Positions 23,500-35,818 of a stretch of DNA of 64,000 nt are shown piece by piece (the first letter of the stretch is position 1; the number at the start of each line of letters is the position of its first letter). The notes under the pieces were generated by a model. The model was not told where the DNA came from, did no database searches, and saw only the letters and a program-made list of their open reading frames with translations. Source of the DNA: Ancylostoma caninum (taxonomy: Eukaryota > Nematoda > Chromadorea > Rhabditida > Ancylostomatidae). A program made the translations under genes and the position numbers. The stretch lies in the NCBI GenBank assembly GCA_037903475.1, contig JBAJFG010000019.1, positions 8,493,001-8,557,000 of the forward strand. The letters run 5' to 3'.

Positions 23500-26400
23500 A
23501 ATAAAATGTTGTTGTGATGGTGTGCTTACCACAGTAGAACGACGTTTCTTTACTTCTGCTTCATTTGGAAAACTTTAAAATTTTCGATATTTTGCTGAAA
23601 TAGCGCTTTGTAACCATGGAATTGCTGAGCCTAGAGGGCTTTTGCTCTACAAGGTCCGAGTAACTTCTGTCGACTATGTACCGAAAAAATAACTAGGAGA
23701 GGATTCTATCGATGGTGGAAAAAGTCTCTTTTAGATCACACCTTACATTAGGTCACATTACATGGGACCATAATGTGAGCCGCATAGTGTCCCGTTCAGG
23801 GAGGCTATGAAATCGAGGCTTTGTCACATAGTTCAGGACTTTTTGCTGCATCAGAATACACGAGACCATCGCAATCCTGTGTGCGTCTGTTCGGTTTTAC
23901 TAGTCTGGAAGAAGGATAGTGATTAGTATGCCCAGCGTAAAGCACGGGTACGATAATATAAACCGCTCTTATGTATTTTAGCATGTAGAAGTGTAAAAGC
24001 AAGGTGAGGGGATGCTTATGATGCTCGGGTAAATTTCTAGTGGGAAATTTCCGTTTGCGAAGGAAAGACAAGTGCATTTTCACTCTGCAGTAATTGCAAA
24101 CACCATCTTTTTCTAAGCTGTCCTCACCCAAACTGCATCTTCTCAAACTTTTCTTTGTGCTCGCTACTCATTCATGAACTGCAAACGTCTCGAGGAGTAA
24201 TAGTATGGTTAAACGACACGGCATGGGCAATACACACTACTACGCCAGAGCACTATATCGCGCTCCATTGCTAAGCAGTGCTCAGCGGTGTTAGATTACG
24301 GTAGCCTGCATCACGAGGCAGGTGCAGCGATGGTGCGTGTATCGCACCCTTATTGCACCTGTCCTGTGGTCGACGCTACAGTATTTAGGAGTAATAGAGA
24401 TATGCGCATAAAGCATTGAGAGCGAAGAGGGAGCAGAGAGTGACAACGCGATTGTTGCTTAAAAACATATTAAAACATGTATGAGATTGTCCAAACAAGT
24501 TCGGTTCTCTAGCAACTGAACCCTCTCCTTTGCGCTACGGTTACTGTGTCCAACATGTCCATTTTTGTTGGGCACGTTTCTCTGAAGTTGACAGGTTTGT
24601 CTGTGATGATCTGGAATTAGTATTATGTACACACTGAGAAAGGGCGAATACTGATAAAAAATGCTACAAAAATATGACCAAAGTTATTTGAGTGCACAAT
24701 GCAAGAGCTGTGCACCACAACAAGAAGGGTAAAATCATGAGCATGGCTTACGAATAGGTGAGAGCCAAAGTTGATACGTAATTGGGAATAGCACTACGTT
24801 TACTCCTACGTATGCTTCGGGAGAACAAACCCCTATGTCAAAAATGAGCGATGCGATCTACTGTTGCTTACGCCCCCTAAAGCAATGAAGTTGCCAGAGT
24901 CAACAACTCCTAACTAAAAAGCACGTTTTTAGTAATCTAGGTGTTCGTTGCTTCTCCATCTAATGATATCACATGACACTGAATAATGTTTATGATTCTC
25001 TCCATGGCTCTTCCTGGAAATACGGGACGGCGATGATGGTCGGTAAGACTTTTCTACGAAGGGCACTACAGACGGCAATCAGCATGTTCGAATGCTTCCT
25101 CAACGCAGACAAGAGAAAAATAGAAGCAAATAGCGGTATTCACTTGGTCAATATAACTTCTAACTCTTTATTTTATCGAGATAAAATATGAAGGTATGCA
25201 TTTTGCCAATGAACAAGAGATTTGCCTTGAAAGCAAACCCTGATATAAAATACCATTAAAACATGGGTTGTATTCACAATAGGTTAGCTTCCAGGTCATT
25301 TGGTTATGCATCCTGCCCCCCCCCCCCCCCCCCTGCCTCTGATTTATTGGTAGTGCCCATGTGCTCTGGAACGCCATTGGAAGGTTTGGGTGATCTCATA
25401 CCATTAGGTGGCAGCTGCATCATAGGAACGGCTTATATTCTTGAACCTATAAGTACAAGCTGAGTGTAGACAGACTTACGTATGGGTAAGCATTATGATG
25501 GGTGCCATGAGAAGAGGGTCCGGGTAAGATTACAGTCTTACCAAGGGTAATCTCGATGATGCATTCGACTCTGACTGTAAACCAACTTTTGTCCACTCAA
25601 AGAAACGAGATTATTCATCGTTCCAGAAGCATTCTAATCGGGTAATCATCTGCCTGAAGACTATCGAAAAACGATATTACAAATATATTACAAACTTAGG
25701 AATTATTCATCGGAATTTAGCCTGAACTCGCCTGTGTAGCCATCCCCAAAGCAGTAGAGCTGGTCTTGCAAGACGAGCGAAATGAGGAGGGATAACAGAT
25801 TTTCCGTCTGTGCTTTCTGTGGGAATTTTCGATTAGAATAGTTCTTCAAACAGAAGTTCCAGGTTGTGCTGGATTAGATCCAGGAATACAGGAGACCAGA
25901 AAGCTCTGGCTTTGCTAAAATTGCGTCAGTGTGTTTATATTTACACTCCTATCACCTTTTTTCTCTGGATCCCGTTATTACATGAATCTGCTTTGCTAAC
26001 AATCGCTGAAGAGCACCAATGAGCAACAATAATCGGCATTTGCCGCCAACAACTATTTTGAGGCTATTTGTGAATGTTCTAGCTCTTTGAGGGGCAAAAA
26101 AAAAACTTCTGCGTTATTACGCTGACTTTGGTGGTGAATAAAATTTACAAGAAAAAAACACAATTCCTTTTAAGCTCAGGAATCTGGCTCAAAGCTGAGG
26201 CCCAGACGACCAATGGCATGAAATCTGATCAACTAAAAACTGTTACCTACCACGTCAGCCGAACAATTAGCTCCATGAGGCCAAAAAAAATGATTCCTGG
26301 CTTTAGCTTACGTAACTCTCCTTTCTTTTTCTCTTGTTATCTAGTATTTCAAAATAGTAAACCTGAACGTTAAACTCCCTGGGCAAGGAGAAAGAGCAGA

Positions 26401-26900
26401 GGAACTGCACTCAGTCGAAAATAAACATTACAGATCAAAAAACTACCCGTGATAGAGTGCTACCGGAAATTCACGTTCAAGGACTTTCGCTAAAACCATT
26501 TTGTCATTTCCGCCAAAGTGCGAACAGATGAGCACGGCGGAAACGTGACGTGGAGTACTTTGAGCTTGTCCGATGTCAGGCCACAGCATAATTCCGACAA
26601 CTAAAATGTAGAAGTTTTCGAAAAATATGAGAGGAACTAAAAGGTTGTGACTTTTTGCTATGGTTCGCGGCAAATTTCATGCTCTCACTAGTTTCCAATG
26701 GTTACATTCCAAACATTTTGAGGCTAAATGTGGTTTTCTGTTACAAAACGTTAATTTTCCGCTACTAAACCTCTCAGAGGGAGAGAAAAACGACCAAATC
26801 CTTCTGCGTTGTTCTCTTGAACGTAACTTCTCCTTTGCTGTTTTTGTCCAGGAAATGAGCCTAGGACTTTCGAACAGCAATGGCTTCGAACCAACTACTA
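23500..26900. other. No gene recognised; contains an 18-base C run
   Basis: Open frames at 23805-24146 (minus), 24973-25191 (plus) and 26128-26373 (plus) have no recognisable domain. A run of 18 C residues lies at 25316-25333. Nothing else can be supported. Confidence 0.35.
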
Positions 26901-26907
26901 CATAATA

Positions 26908-27096
26908 TGACGCTGCCAACTAATTTGTCTGCGTAAAAATGCAAGTTGGGAATGAATGGCCACAATCCGGACCGTTCGGGGTATGGTATGGTTTGGGGTA
27001 GCGAAAATGAAATGGTGGCATAACTCGAACCGTTCGGATTTTGCCATTCATTTTCTACTTTGCATTTTTGCGAGGACAAGTTAGTTGGCAGCGTCA
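26908..27096. mobile_element. Foldback MITE with TGACGCTGCCAACTA ends
   Basis: The left arm TGACGCTGCCAACTA and the right arm TAGTTGGCAGCGTCA are close to exact reverse complements, and pairing continues inward through AAAAATGCAA and GAATGAATGGC to a loop around 27005. The element is 189 bp and non-coding; frames on both strands mirror each other because of the palindrome. Flanks are AT-rich (TAATA and CATATG) and do not define a target duplication securely. Confidence 0.75.
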
Positions 27097-27499
27097 CATA
27101 TGCTTCATAGAAAACTATACATATTGTTCCATTCATCCGTCCTCTTTTTTTTTTTTGGCTGCTGCGCTTCAGGGGGAAAAACACTTCGTTTCGGTCTCCC
27201 ATGGAAACAAATGTACATCTAGAAGTTTCTTCCAGCTTACATGACAGCCTAATGCAATATAAATAATTTCGTATAGTTTGCCTTGCAAAAAGTTTACGAG
27301 TAGCTTACAAAAGGTTAGAATGCATAATATCTCGGACCTGTATGATACGGAGGATTTTTTTTTTGCGAGCAACGGCTGTGTAGGATTACACTCAAGATCA
27401 GATAATAGTTCGCATGAAGCCGCTATGTAACTTTGAAAGAAAACCCTTCTCAACAGTATAAAAATATGATGTACGAAAACAGTGATATTTGAGGTTAGT

Positions 27500-30400
27500 G
27501 TCTCATCTAAGAGTACTTTCCGAGAACTTCATTAGAGAAGAATCTTCGGGAGATTCTGACCAAAATGGCACACAGCGAACTCCTAAGTAGAACAAAGAAT
27601 ATATTTGCAGAGCACATCTAGTGGAGCTCACGATGCCCATTGGGCCATCTGCCACAGGGTTGTGCAGCTGGTGATACAGGATGTTAGCGATTATCAGACA
27701 CTTACCACCCGCTCGCATCAGGATTCGGTAAGACAGTGTCTGGAAAGCCTGTGTTCTTGATCCACTCCCAGAAAGAACAGGTCAACTTTGACCCAAGATG
27801 GCTAACGAGGTGCTGGAGTAGGTTAGGGCAGTTTCGAGCATCATCCCGTTGTTTTTTCCCAAGTTCTAAAAGGCGAAATGGCCTGGTGGTACGCGTGTGG
27901 GCGGTAATTGTCCGTAGAAGAGTGTTAGCAGCTCCTTGTGCTAGATGTCCCAATGGGCATTCTATATTCTCCACAGCACAAGAGCATCAGAAATTGAGCT
28001 TCTCTGTTCCTTTGTGGGAGATTATTCCACTGTGATCTGTCTTCTGAAGATTTTCTTTGTATAAAAGCCTCTAAAATGATTCTCAAATGACAAACCAAGG
28101 GGAGATGAGAAAAAAAGCAAATTGAAAACAAAAACAGTAATATACTTTGACATCATCTCCGATAACTGTGATTATTTTGAAGAGAATTTTTTATTAGATC
28201 GTATCGCTGTAGCACCGATCATAGATGCAGAATTAGATATGCACACGAGCATCCGGGATTGCATGCGATCCAACATCATACTCACTCATGGATGCAGTGA
28301 GAGAGGAGTAAATGAAGAGTTCGTACATAGTAGCGTCGTAAGAGGAGCGGAGGACGTTGAGGTACTCTGGCACCAAAAGGGATAAATTTAGCCATATAAA
28401 GTATGTGCACCTCCCTTTGGACAGGCTGAGAGGTGAAGAAAAGAAGAACAAGTATTGAAAAATACCAAAAGCAGCGTCAAAAAAAACTCCAATGCATTGC
28501 AGGTTTTAAACATCTCGTAGGTCAAATCCTTAAGGTTCAACATTTCAGAACTCCTTTTTGGGAAACTATACCGGAAAAAACATGAAGGAAGTAGTAATAG
28601 CAGCAATGCGTGTAAATCACCGCCCACTATCCAGAATTCGGCAGCGTGCATTACCGAAAAGGTATAAATAATGATTTATGAATGTGAGTAACAAGAAAAT
28701 CGCACGCCACATCGTTACGTGGAAATCCCCCCCCCCCCGCCTCCCCAAACTTCCAAACATAACTATTCAGAAGTGTGGGAAAGCAATCAGGAAACATAAT
28801 CTCACGGGCTACCCCCGTGAACGCCCAGGCCTAAGCAGTAGGGTCTCAAGAATCGCTGGCGCCGAAGTCGGAAGCGTATGCTCCGCCCACTACACGGGTT
28901 CGTGTCGTCCGGTCGTTATGTGTTCGGATTGTGCAGTATGACGACAGTAATTGCTCCATGCTGACGTGATCGTAATGAAATGAGTGCATGAGAGGGCGGT
29001 GCGTGCTCGTTTGTGATTGGTTAGCTAGGAGAGATATTACAGTTTTTGAGAATTACTGCTGCTAAAGGTATGTGAATGAGCACGCACTCATTTTTGGCCC
29101 ATTTTCGCCCACCTGCGTAGAATTTTCCTTCCTTTTTCGTTGGGTGTGGTGTCGTGGTGTGTTTATAGTCAAAAATTCTTCTTTTCCTTTTCTTTCTTCT
29201 TGTCCTGGCTTAACCAATTTCATGGACTGTTTTGCTTGAATAAGGATGCTTTTATAATGTTTTTTTTTGAAGGCGCTCAGATATTGGATTCCTGCACAAC
29301 TAACAAAAATTTTTTGCCGTGTGGATGTAATGGCTTTATTTGATGAAATTTTACTCAGGTCATCTTTGGCAGTGGAAGTGACAATTTGAGCGAAATTCGT
29401 GCTGTCAACAGTGGTGACACCAGTATTTTGAAGGCAGTGTCTCACCAGTGGCCGAGAATTTGGCCGAATTCTCGGTCATTGCAGGAGGTGCATCTCCCCT
29501 TCCAAGGCCAGGCTAAGACAGCAGCGCAGTTTCCGGCAAAGAGAACATCTGTGCGATCAACGAGACCAACTATGGTTAATGGGAAGTCATGCAGTTCCCT
29601 TGCCGAGTCGCTCCCACGCGACAAATTGAATTGCTTCCTCAAAAATGGGTTTTAACAGCTTCACTAGAAATCTTACACATCTTGTAGTCAACGCGTTGAT
29701 ATCACAGAACCGAAAATGCGGTGAAACATTGCCTTTAATAATCATAACCAAACCACTGACTTCTCTCCATTTCAGAGGCGAGCTGAGATTTAGATGTTCA
29801 TTACATTACAAAGTGCGCTCTGTTTCCTACTGCCTTCCTATCAATTCCTCTGCATCTATCGTTTTTTACAGAAAAAATGATAGCTTCTTTCACAAACTTG
29901 CAGCCGCTATCAATGCTATTTGAAGGAAAAATCATAACATCGTGAATCCCTATGGCTAAGGACGTCGATGTTCCCTTTGGAACATCGGAAGCCATTCAAA
30001 ATTAAAACATTCACAGACCACATAAAAGGTATGACTCCTGAATTAACACGTATTTGTGTCTAACTTGGTAAAGTTCAGTAACAAGGGAATCATTGCAAAG
30101 ATCTTGTAAAGTAAGAGGATCCGTTCCTAAACGCTGTGTAAAAATTTCTTAGGAAAAACTGGAAGGTCATGAAAACCACGTAGTCAAATAGAAGTGCGAA
30201 AACCTCAAGAACCTAAGCAAGAAATCATGGGTAATCTGGTGCTGATCCAAGAAAATTTCCGCAATTTGCGTTATGAATAGAGATAAGACAAAACGAGCGA
30301 AATCGTGGAAATTTCTAAAAGCAAATCAAGAAGATAAGGGTGACCTCAGCCGTGGAAGGGCTTGAATGATTCCAAAAACTATGGAGGACTTCCAGTTCAG

Positions 30401-31600
30401 AGCTATGAAGAAGACGCATGCATGAGACACTTTTTCCCATTGCCTAATTACATAATTAGCTTATTTCGCTAAAGGTGGGTCTTTGGTGGGGAAAAACTTG
30501 AATTTTTTTCCAAATCAAGGCACACAACAACAGAAGGCAATAAAACTAGGAATTCATGGAAAACTGAGAGAATTGATGTGGTCACGCAAAGCATGAAAAG
30601 AATTGTTTTAAATGTTATATTCTGTTCAATCCGTCTTTCTATTTTTGTGTAAACCTATCCATAAAAATCGCTTGAATAAGAAAGAAAACGGGCTGCTCAT
30701 CGTCCCAAGGGAAACACATCAGGTGCGATGAGCTAAATTTTCTATTTCTTTCAAATTCGGGCGACTTCTAACCAGAGGAGTTCTCAGCGCGGCTAATTGT
30801 CCCCAGTTCATGCTACGAGGCAATTCTGAAGATTGAGTTCACTGCGTCGTACTACGAACAACATCGGAGCAAGCAGATGTAATAAGGACACCCTGCCTCA
30901 AACGTAACAGAAAGTGTAGAGTAACGAGATTATGCACAAGAAACGGTAAAAATAATTTAAAGCAAATACAAAACGCTTACGCATGCACAATCTATTCCAT
31001 TCATAAGGAGGTCTCAATTTACATCAGCAAGGCCGACGAGAAAAAAAACGGCTGACGCAGGGTTCAAAAAAACTGCTGGAACTGCTGCTCGAAGAACTAT
31101 AAACGGAACCGGCAGAATTGTCCTCAGAACTAAACTAAATTATACAATAGGAAACGTAAAACTGAACTAACTCCTTGGTCATCAGAAGAGTCTCTGATTC
31201 TTCTGCTAACCAGAGAGAGAGATCAGTTTAGTTCAGTTTGCTGCCGAATTCAGAGAAAAAATTAGAAAAACTCAGAAAGGTGGACGAAAATGAAGCCGAA
31301 GTAGCCACTCTTCTCGGATGTGCGTCATCATGAGGCAAAATGGGGCGGGTCATGTTTATGTTATTGGACCATTCAAACTAGGACACAATCACAGAAACAT
31401 GCCCCCCCCCCTTTCCCATAACGACCCATACCCTCTCGTCTCTGATCCCGTGGTGTCCAATTCCGTCGTTTTTTTTATCGTACGTGTATGTTGATTTAGG
31501 ATTTCTTGAATGGATGAACTATGTATCTTTACTCAAATAGCTAAATTTGCCACTCTAAAAAGTTGGTTTAAACGATAATCTGTGATATAAACACTCGTTT
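27500..31600. other. No gene recognised; possible repeat-derived frames
   Basis: Between 29062 and 29655 long frames overlap on both strands, at 29386-29655 (plus) and 29445-29062 and 29642-29442 (minus). None has a recognised domain or consistent splicing, and I cannot choose a strand. GC-rich sequence at 28780-29020 differs from its surroundings. G or C runs occur near 28729 and 31403. No RNA gene seen. Confidence 0.35.
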
Positions 31601-31670
31601 GATAGAGATGCTTTGAATATGTATGTATTCCTCAACAACATTATGTATGTATTCCTCAAAAACAACTCAA

Positions 31671-32280
31671 CAAATTCCGAATGGAGAGCTCATATCCTCA
31701 TGAAGGCATATAAAACATACGTTCGCTCTATTCTGGAATGTAATACAACCATTTTCTCTCCTTTCAAAAAAAAACAGACATAAACTTATTGGAAAAAATC
31801 CAGAATAATTTAACACGCAAGCTAGCGATGCGTAGTGGTGGGCTTACTTACCGACAAATTCCAAATGGAGAGCAGCGTAGAAAGCAATCCAACATCCCTA
31901 GATTACGCTGTAGGAGGATAAGAAATGATTTAGTCATGTTCTTTAAAATACTCACTGGGAAAACCGGCTTAAATTCCTCTGGTTTTTTCACTGTGGTAGA
32001 CTCCAGAACTAGAGGTGGATCCATAAAACTCATGACTCCAAATACCAGGACACAAATCAGATCCAGAAGTTTTCCCATCAGAATTATTCCAGAAGTTAAC
32101 AAATTTCTCAGTCATGATATTTTGCTATTGTCTCTTTTCACGTTCAACAAAGTTAGCCACTGCGAGAGCTTGCTCATTGACTTCTTGAATCGAGTATTTT
32201 TTTTTCAATCTACTTCTGAGAGTTTTTTTAGACCTATGCTTATTGTTAGCATTGTTACATTGAGTTTGTCAAAGTGTTAG
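31671..32280 (+). mobile_element. 3' end of a CR1/Jockey-type non-LTR retrotransposon ORF, frameshifted
   Basis: The plus strand encodes the C-terminal end of a reverse-transcriptase ORF: LMKAYKTYVRSILECN near 31700, then EKIQNNLTRKLAMRSGGL from 31790, followed by a downstream IPRLRCRRIRNDLVMFFKIL region. This order (AYK.YVR..LEY, then L..IQ..FTR.L) is typical of the C-terminal part of CR1/Jockey-like ORF2 proteins. The two parts are in different frames; the shift falls in the A-run at 31766-31774, where one A appears to be lost. The 5' part, with endonuclease and catalytic FADD box, is missing, so this is a dead 5'-truncated copy. Confidence 0.75.
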
Positions 32281-32410
32281 TTGCTGGGATTCTTTTTGAT
32301 TTATTATGAGAATGTCTGTTGCGAGAACGTGTTGTGTTGAAGAACCTTCTTAAATAAAAAATAAACATTTTGTAGTAGCTATCAAAATGATTTTGAGTTT
32401 CCTGAGATAC

Positions 32411-32690
32411 TGGCCCGTAGTAAACCCTCACTCAGCTCGGATTATCTGAGCTGAGTGACTCTCCTGGATAATCATGACATCGTCTGAGAAATTCATCACT
32501 CCCACATTGAAATGTGGAAGCACATCTGAAAGATGGATCTCATCTGAGAACAATCTTAGAGTCAGGCTGACTCATTCAGCCTGGTTTTCAGCCAACACTC
32601 AAAATTTTGGTCAGAGATGAGAAATAGCATCCTTTTTGAGGAGAGTGTTGGCTGAATGGTTTTAAGTTGCTGCGGAGCAACTTAAAACTT
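32411..32690. repeat. Palindrome-rich block with several nested hairpins
   Basis: Within 280 bp there are at least four self-complementary pairs: CTCAGCTCGGATTATCTGAGCTGAG near 32431; CCACATTGAAATGTGG near 32503; TTCAGCCAACACTC (32587-32600) with its complement at 32643-32656; and the perfect hairpin GTTTTAAGTTGCT at 32659-32671 with complement at 32676-32688 around loop GCGG. The start TGGCCCGTAGTAAACCCTC recurs inverted at 35.8 kb. It directly follows the CR1-like fragment. Probably a non-autonomous foldback element. Confidence 0.7.
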
Positions 32691-33079
32691 TTCTCAGATG
32701 GTGTAGAGTTGCGTCTCCCCAATAGCAAAAAATGCACCACAAGCGTTTTAAATGGCGCCCATAAGGTGCAGAGGCAGTTTCTCGCCTCCGCGTGTGATGT
32801 GGAGTTTTTCACATGTTTTTATGCTTCTAGAGTGAAACTATCAATGAGAAATCTCCTTTCGCAGCTTTAATCACGACAACTTTTACTTCCGTGCTCGGTC
32901 TATCGTCAATTGTTACAAAATGTGCCACCCAACTGGCTCTCAATGTATTTCTTTTGTTTTTAGGTGAAGTCGAATGATCCACTAGTGAAATGGGTACGAA
33001 ATTTGTGGAGGTACCGAGTCCTGCGGTTCACAAGTTGCAACTAACATGGTTTTACGGTTAGTTGGAAGGAAAAACCTTT

Positions 33080-34300
33080 ATGCGTGTTGAAACATCTTTG
33101 CCACTGGTTACTTTTTCTTGCCATTCAGCGCTTCTTCTCGCCGAGCTTTTCGTGCTTCATTTGAATTGGTTATCTGATGCCTTAATCACTAAAATCGTTC
33201 TAACCGTAACCCTGTGTTTATAAAGAAAATGACAATAGGAAGTGAAATAATGTTGATTTGGATGGACACGAGTATCGTCCGTTTGGTGTGGTAGCCACAT
33301 TTATCTAGGCTGGTCCTAATATTATTTCCATTTCCCCGCCGAAATTGGTATTTTGCCTCATTTTACTTCCCGCTTATCATAGCAGTCACGCAAAAACGGG
33401 GCTACAGTACAAAACAAGTACGGTTTTCATGTTCAGAGCATCAAATGACCTCCTCAGCATTATTAACACAATTCTACTTCAGCTGGACTCAAGCCCGAGG
33501 TTACCCTAGTTGCTCCTTCCATCGCTTCAGAAATGCTCTTTCTTATTCTCAGAAGATGGAGACTTCACGAATTCAAAGATCCAGAAACCTTCATTCTCTG
33601 TGCCGTTTGTATCGTCCATTTAATTGGCTGTATTGGGAGCATTATCGAATAGAGGGGGTACAGGTTTGTGCTTTAGTTTTTGATGCGCATTTGACAGGAA
33701 AATATAATAATATTTCTTGAAGGGCACTACTGCGTCGTACTGAGTTTTGCCACGATGCAGAGGGCGAAGTCTTGCCCATTATGGGACGTTGCGTTTAAAC
33801 TACTATTTTTTATTGACAGACCTTGCAGCTTATTCCAATCGTTGTGAGGTGTAAGCTAAAATCATTCAAACGTTAAAGGAGAGGTTTTCTATGCTTTCTA
33901 GTCCATCTTTGCCCCGGAATGTCAAGCACTAATAGACGCGGAGCGACGCTGTTTCACCTCACCAAATTCGCTGTCGGAAGTACAGGGGATGTAATGCGAG
34001 AGCTGTTGATCGAAATGAAGAAGGTCTGTTTATTTTTTCTTCATGGCTCACGTTTTATTAGTTCTTCAAGGTACATTTGCTGACTTATTAAGGCTGTCAA
34101 ACAGAAACATTCAATTTCAATCGATTTCTTGGCTGAAGAAAACAAACATGTGTGCTTATGCGGGATCTCACCAGCGCTGTGGAATCTGATTTGGGGTGCT
34201 CACACTAATTCGTATGAAAGGTTAGCGTAAAAGTTTTTTTTTCTGTTCTAGTAGTACCACTTTGTTTCATTACAGCCCTGCACCAGAGCTGGTTGTCTGA
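33080..34300 (+). CDS. Putative multi-exon gene, unrecognised product of about 178 aa
   Basis: Five segments join in frame: 33080-33215, 33483-33608, 33902-34023, 34093-34220 and 34276-34300 (stop TGA). Acceptors are CTACTTCAG, CTTTCTAG, TATTAAG and ATTACAG; donors are GTTTAT, GTATCG, GTCTGT and GTTAGC, of which several are weak. The N-terminal part is hydrophobic (LLLAELFVLHLNW and ITKIVLTVTL) and a further hydrophobic stretch (IASEMLFLIL) follows. The C-terminal part includes FAVGSTGDVMRELLIEMKK and CLCGISPALWNLIWG. I recognise no family. The first exon could instead begin at the acceptor near 33126 with upstream exons. A competing frame through 33820-33848 also exists. The frame continuity over four junctions is the main support. 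Confidence 0.35.
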
Positions 34301-35446
34301 AACATTTGCTGGTTTTGAAGGAATGCTTATAAAGTATCGATTGAGGATCTCCATGAACGGATTATTCGTCTGCTAACTCACGATTTTTCCTATTGATGTC
34401 TTTGACATGGGGGAGATGTTGGTTATGTGGCTTTGTCACTGTTGTGTTGCTGGGTTTATTATGAGTTTATGGCATACTGTTTGTTTTAGGGATTCTGTTG
34501 TTACGGTGTTAAACTGGTCTAGTGTAGAGTTTTGAATTCATGTTTTCCAATTATTCCTCATTGTTTACGGCTATATAATAGAGTTTTAGTTTGTTACTTT
34601 GTTTTACTTTGTTACACTGGGGGAGAATGCCGGCAGCCTTAAAACATTGCGCCGTTTCGCCCGCGCGTGGCCACCTTATGCACATAGCACATCACGCGAA
34701 ATGTGCTCTTCATGTCCATAAAGCTTTTCACTGTGGTCAGGTGGTGCAAATGTTGAGTTATCAGAAAAATGCCCTCTGGCCACCCGCGCTCGCCATGCAA
34801 AAATGTGCTTGGTCCACAGTGTGTTGAAGGCAACACTCCTGATAATTTTATAGCCGAGATTTTGAGTGTCTCGGTCTCTGAACAATGGTCCCAATAATTC
34901 TACGGAACTTGCACCGTCTTGACACCACTATTCTCGAGATAAAGGAACGTAGAGTCTGTTAGCTCAGAGATGACACCTGGTTAGACTTTGGCCGCAATTA
35001 CGACCCATACGATTTTGGTCAATTTTTACGCCTTTTTGATATGTATGTGGTGTGACCTCTTCCACTTTGATGTTTCCCGACTGCCATTTAGTGAAATCTC
35101 CTTCCGGACGCATTCTGCGGACAAAGTCGTAATTGCAGACAAAGGCTACCCTGGTGCACTCACTAAGCTGACAGACCATAGTTTAGTCCAGTGATTGTGC
35201 ACCCTACACTATTTATGGATAACGTAGCAATCGAATCGTCTACGCATCCACACATCCCAATGGCATCAGCGTTATCGTTGTAGTTAAGTACAATAGTATG
35301 TGAGTTAGGTCGCACCTCTTCATTAGCATTCATATGGCATCATGGAACTGCTCCCAACGCCACGTTGCATTTTCAGTCACATTTGATGCACAAAACACTT
35401 TCTCACGCCAAAGAATTGGTTGTTTGCAAAACTACAGATGCGATCG

Positions 35447-35500
35447 GGTTTCGAACCCTGTGCCGACTTTGTCACTGGTAAGGAGCTTATCATTGCGCCA
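35447..35500 (-). repeat. tRNA-like SINE head on the minus strand
   Basis: On the minus strand TGGCGCAATGATAAG at 35500-35486 (A box) is followed by GGGTTCGAAACCC (B box) near 35457-35446. Downstream body sequence CATCTGTAGTTTTGCA is shared with the fragment at 21945-21985. The acceptor arms do not pair well, so a SINE rather than a tRNA gene is favoured. Ends of the element are not defined. Confidence 0.55.
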
Positions 35501-35780
35501 CGTACACTACTAGTGATGTTCATGGTTGAGGTGATGTCAGCCCAGTACGGAGTGAGGTAGTTTTCGCTTTAGCTGGTAGTGAACCAGACAACGAGTATTC
35601 ATCGCGATGAACAAAAGGAAAAAAAAACAGTACTGCAGTATAACAAGAGCAAACGGGAAGAATACAAGAAAGACGAAATGAGGACCAGCCAGTGATCTAC
35701 GTAGTGATCATGTCAATCGAACGGCGCTGGATATCGTCTGAGATCGCTTATCTGAGAACGATGCTAGACTGACTTTTTCT

Positions 35781-35818
35781 TCAGCAGATCTCGGCTGAGG
35801 AGGGTTTACTAGGGGCCA
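35781..35818 (-). repeat. Inverted partner of the 32.4-kb palindromic repeat
   Basis: Read on the minus strand it begins TGGCCCCTAGTAAACCCTC, matching 32411-32429 with one change, and continues through CTCAGC. Sequence just left of it (ATCTGAGAACGATGCTAGACTGACT region) also resembles 32545-32572. Either two copies of one small family in opposite orientation, or the two ends of a 3.4-kb element. Confidence 0.55.

Noticed and set aside
24490..24540. tRNA-like boxes on the minus strand (GTAGCGCAAAGG then GGGTTCAGTTGC)
   Set aside because: The boxes are too close together and no arms pair.
28122..28451. Overlapping 70-90 codon frames on both strands
   Set aside because: No splice sites with matching phase and no domain; treated as chance.
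34591..35194. Several frames that might be a decayed transposase inside the 32.4-35.8 kb inverted pair
   Set aside because: No catalytic motif of any transposase family could be read in any frame, even allowing shifts.
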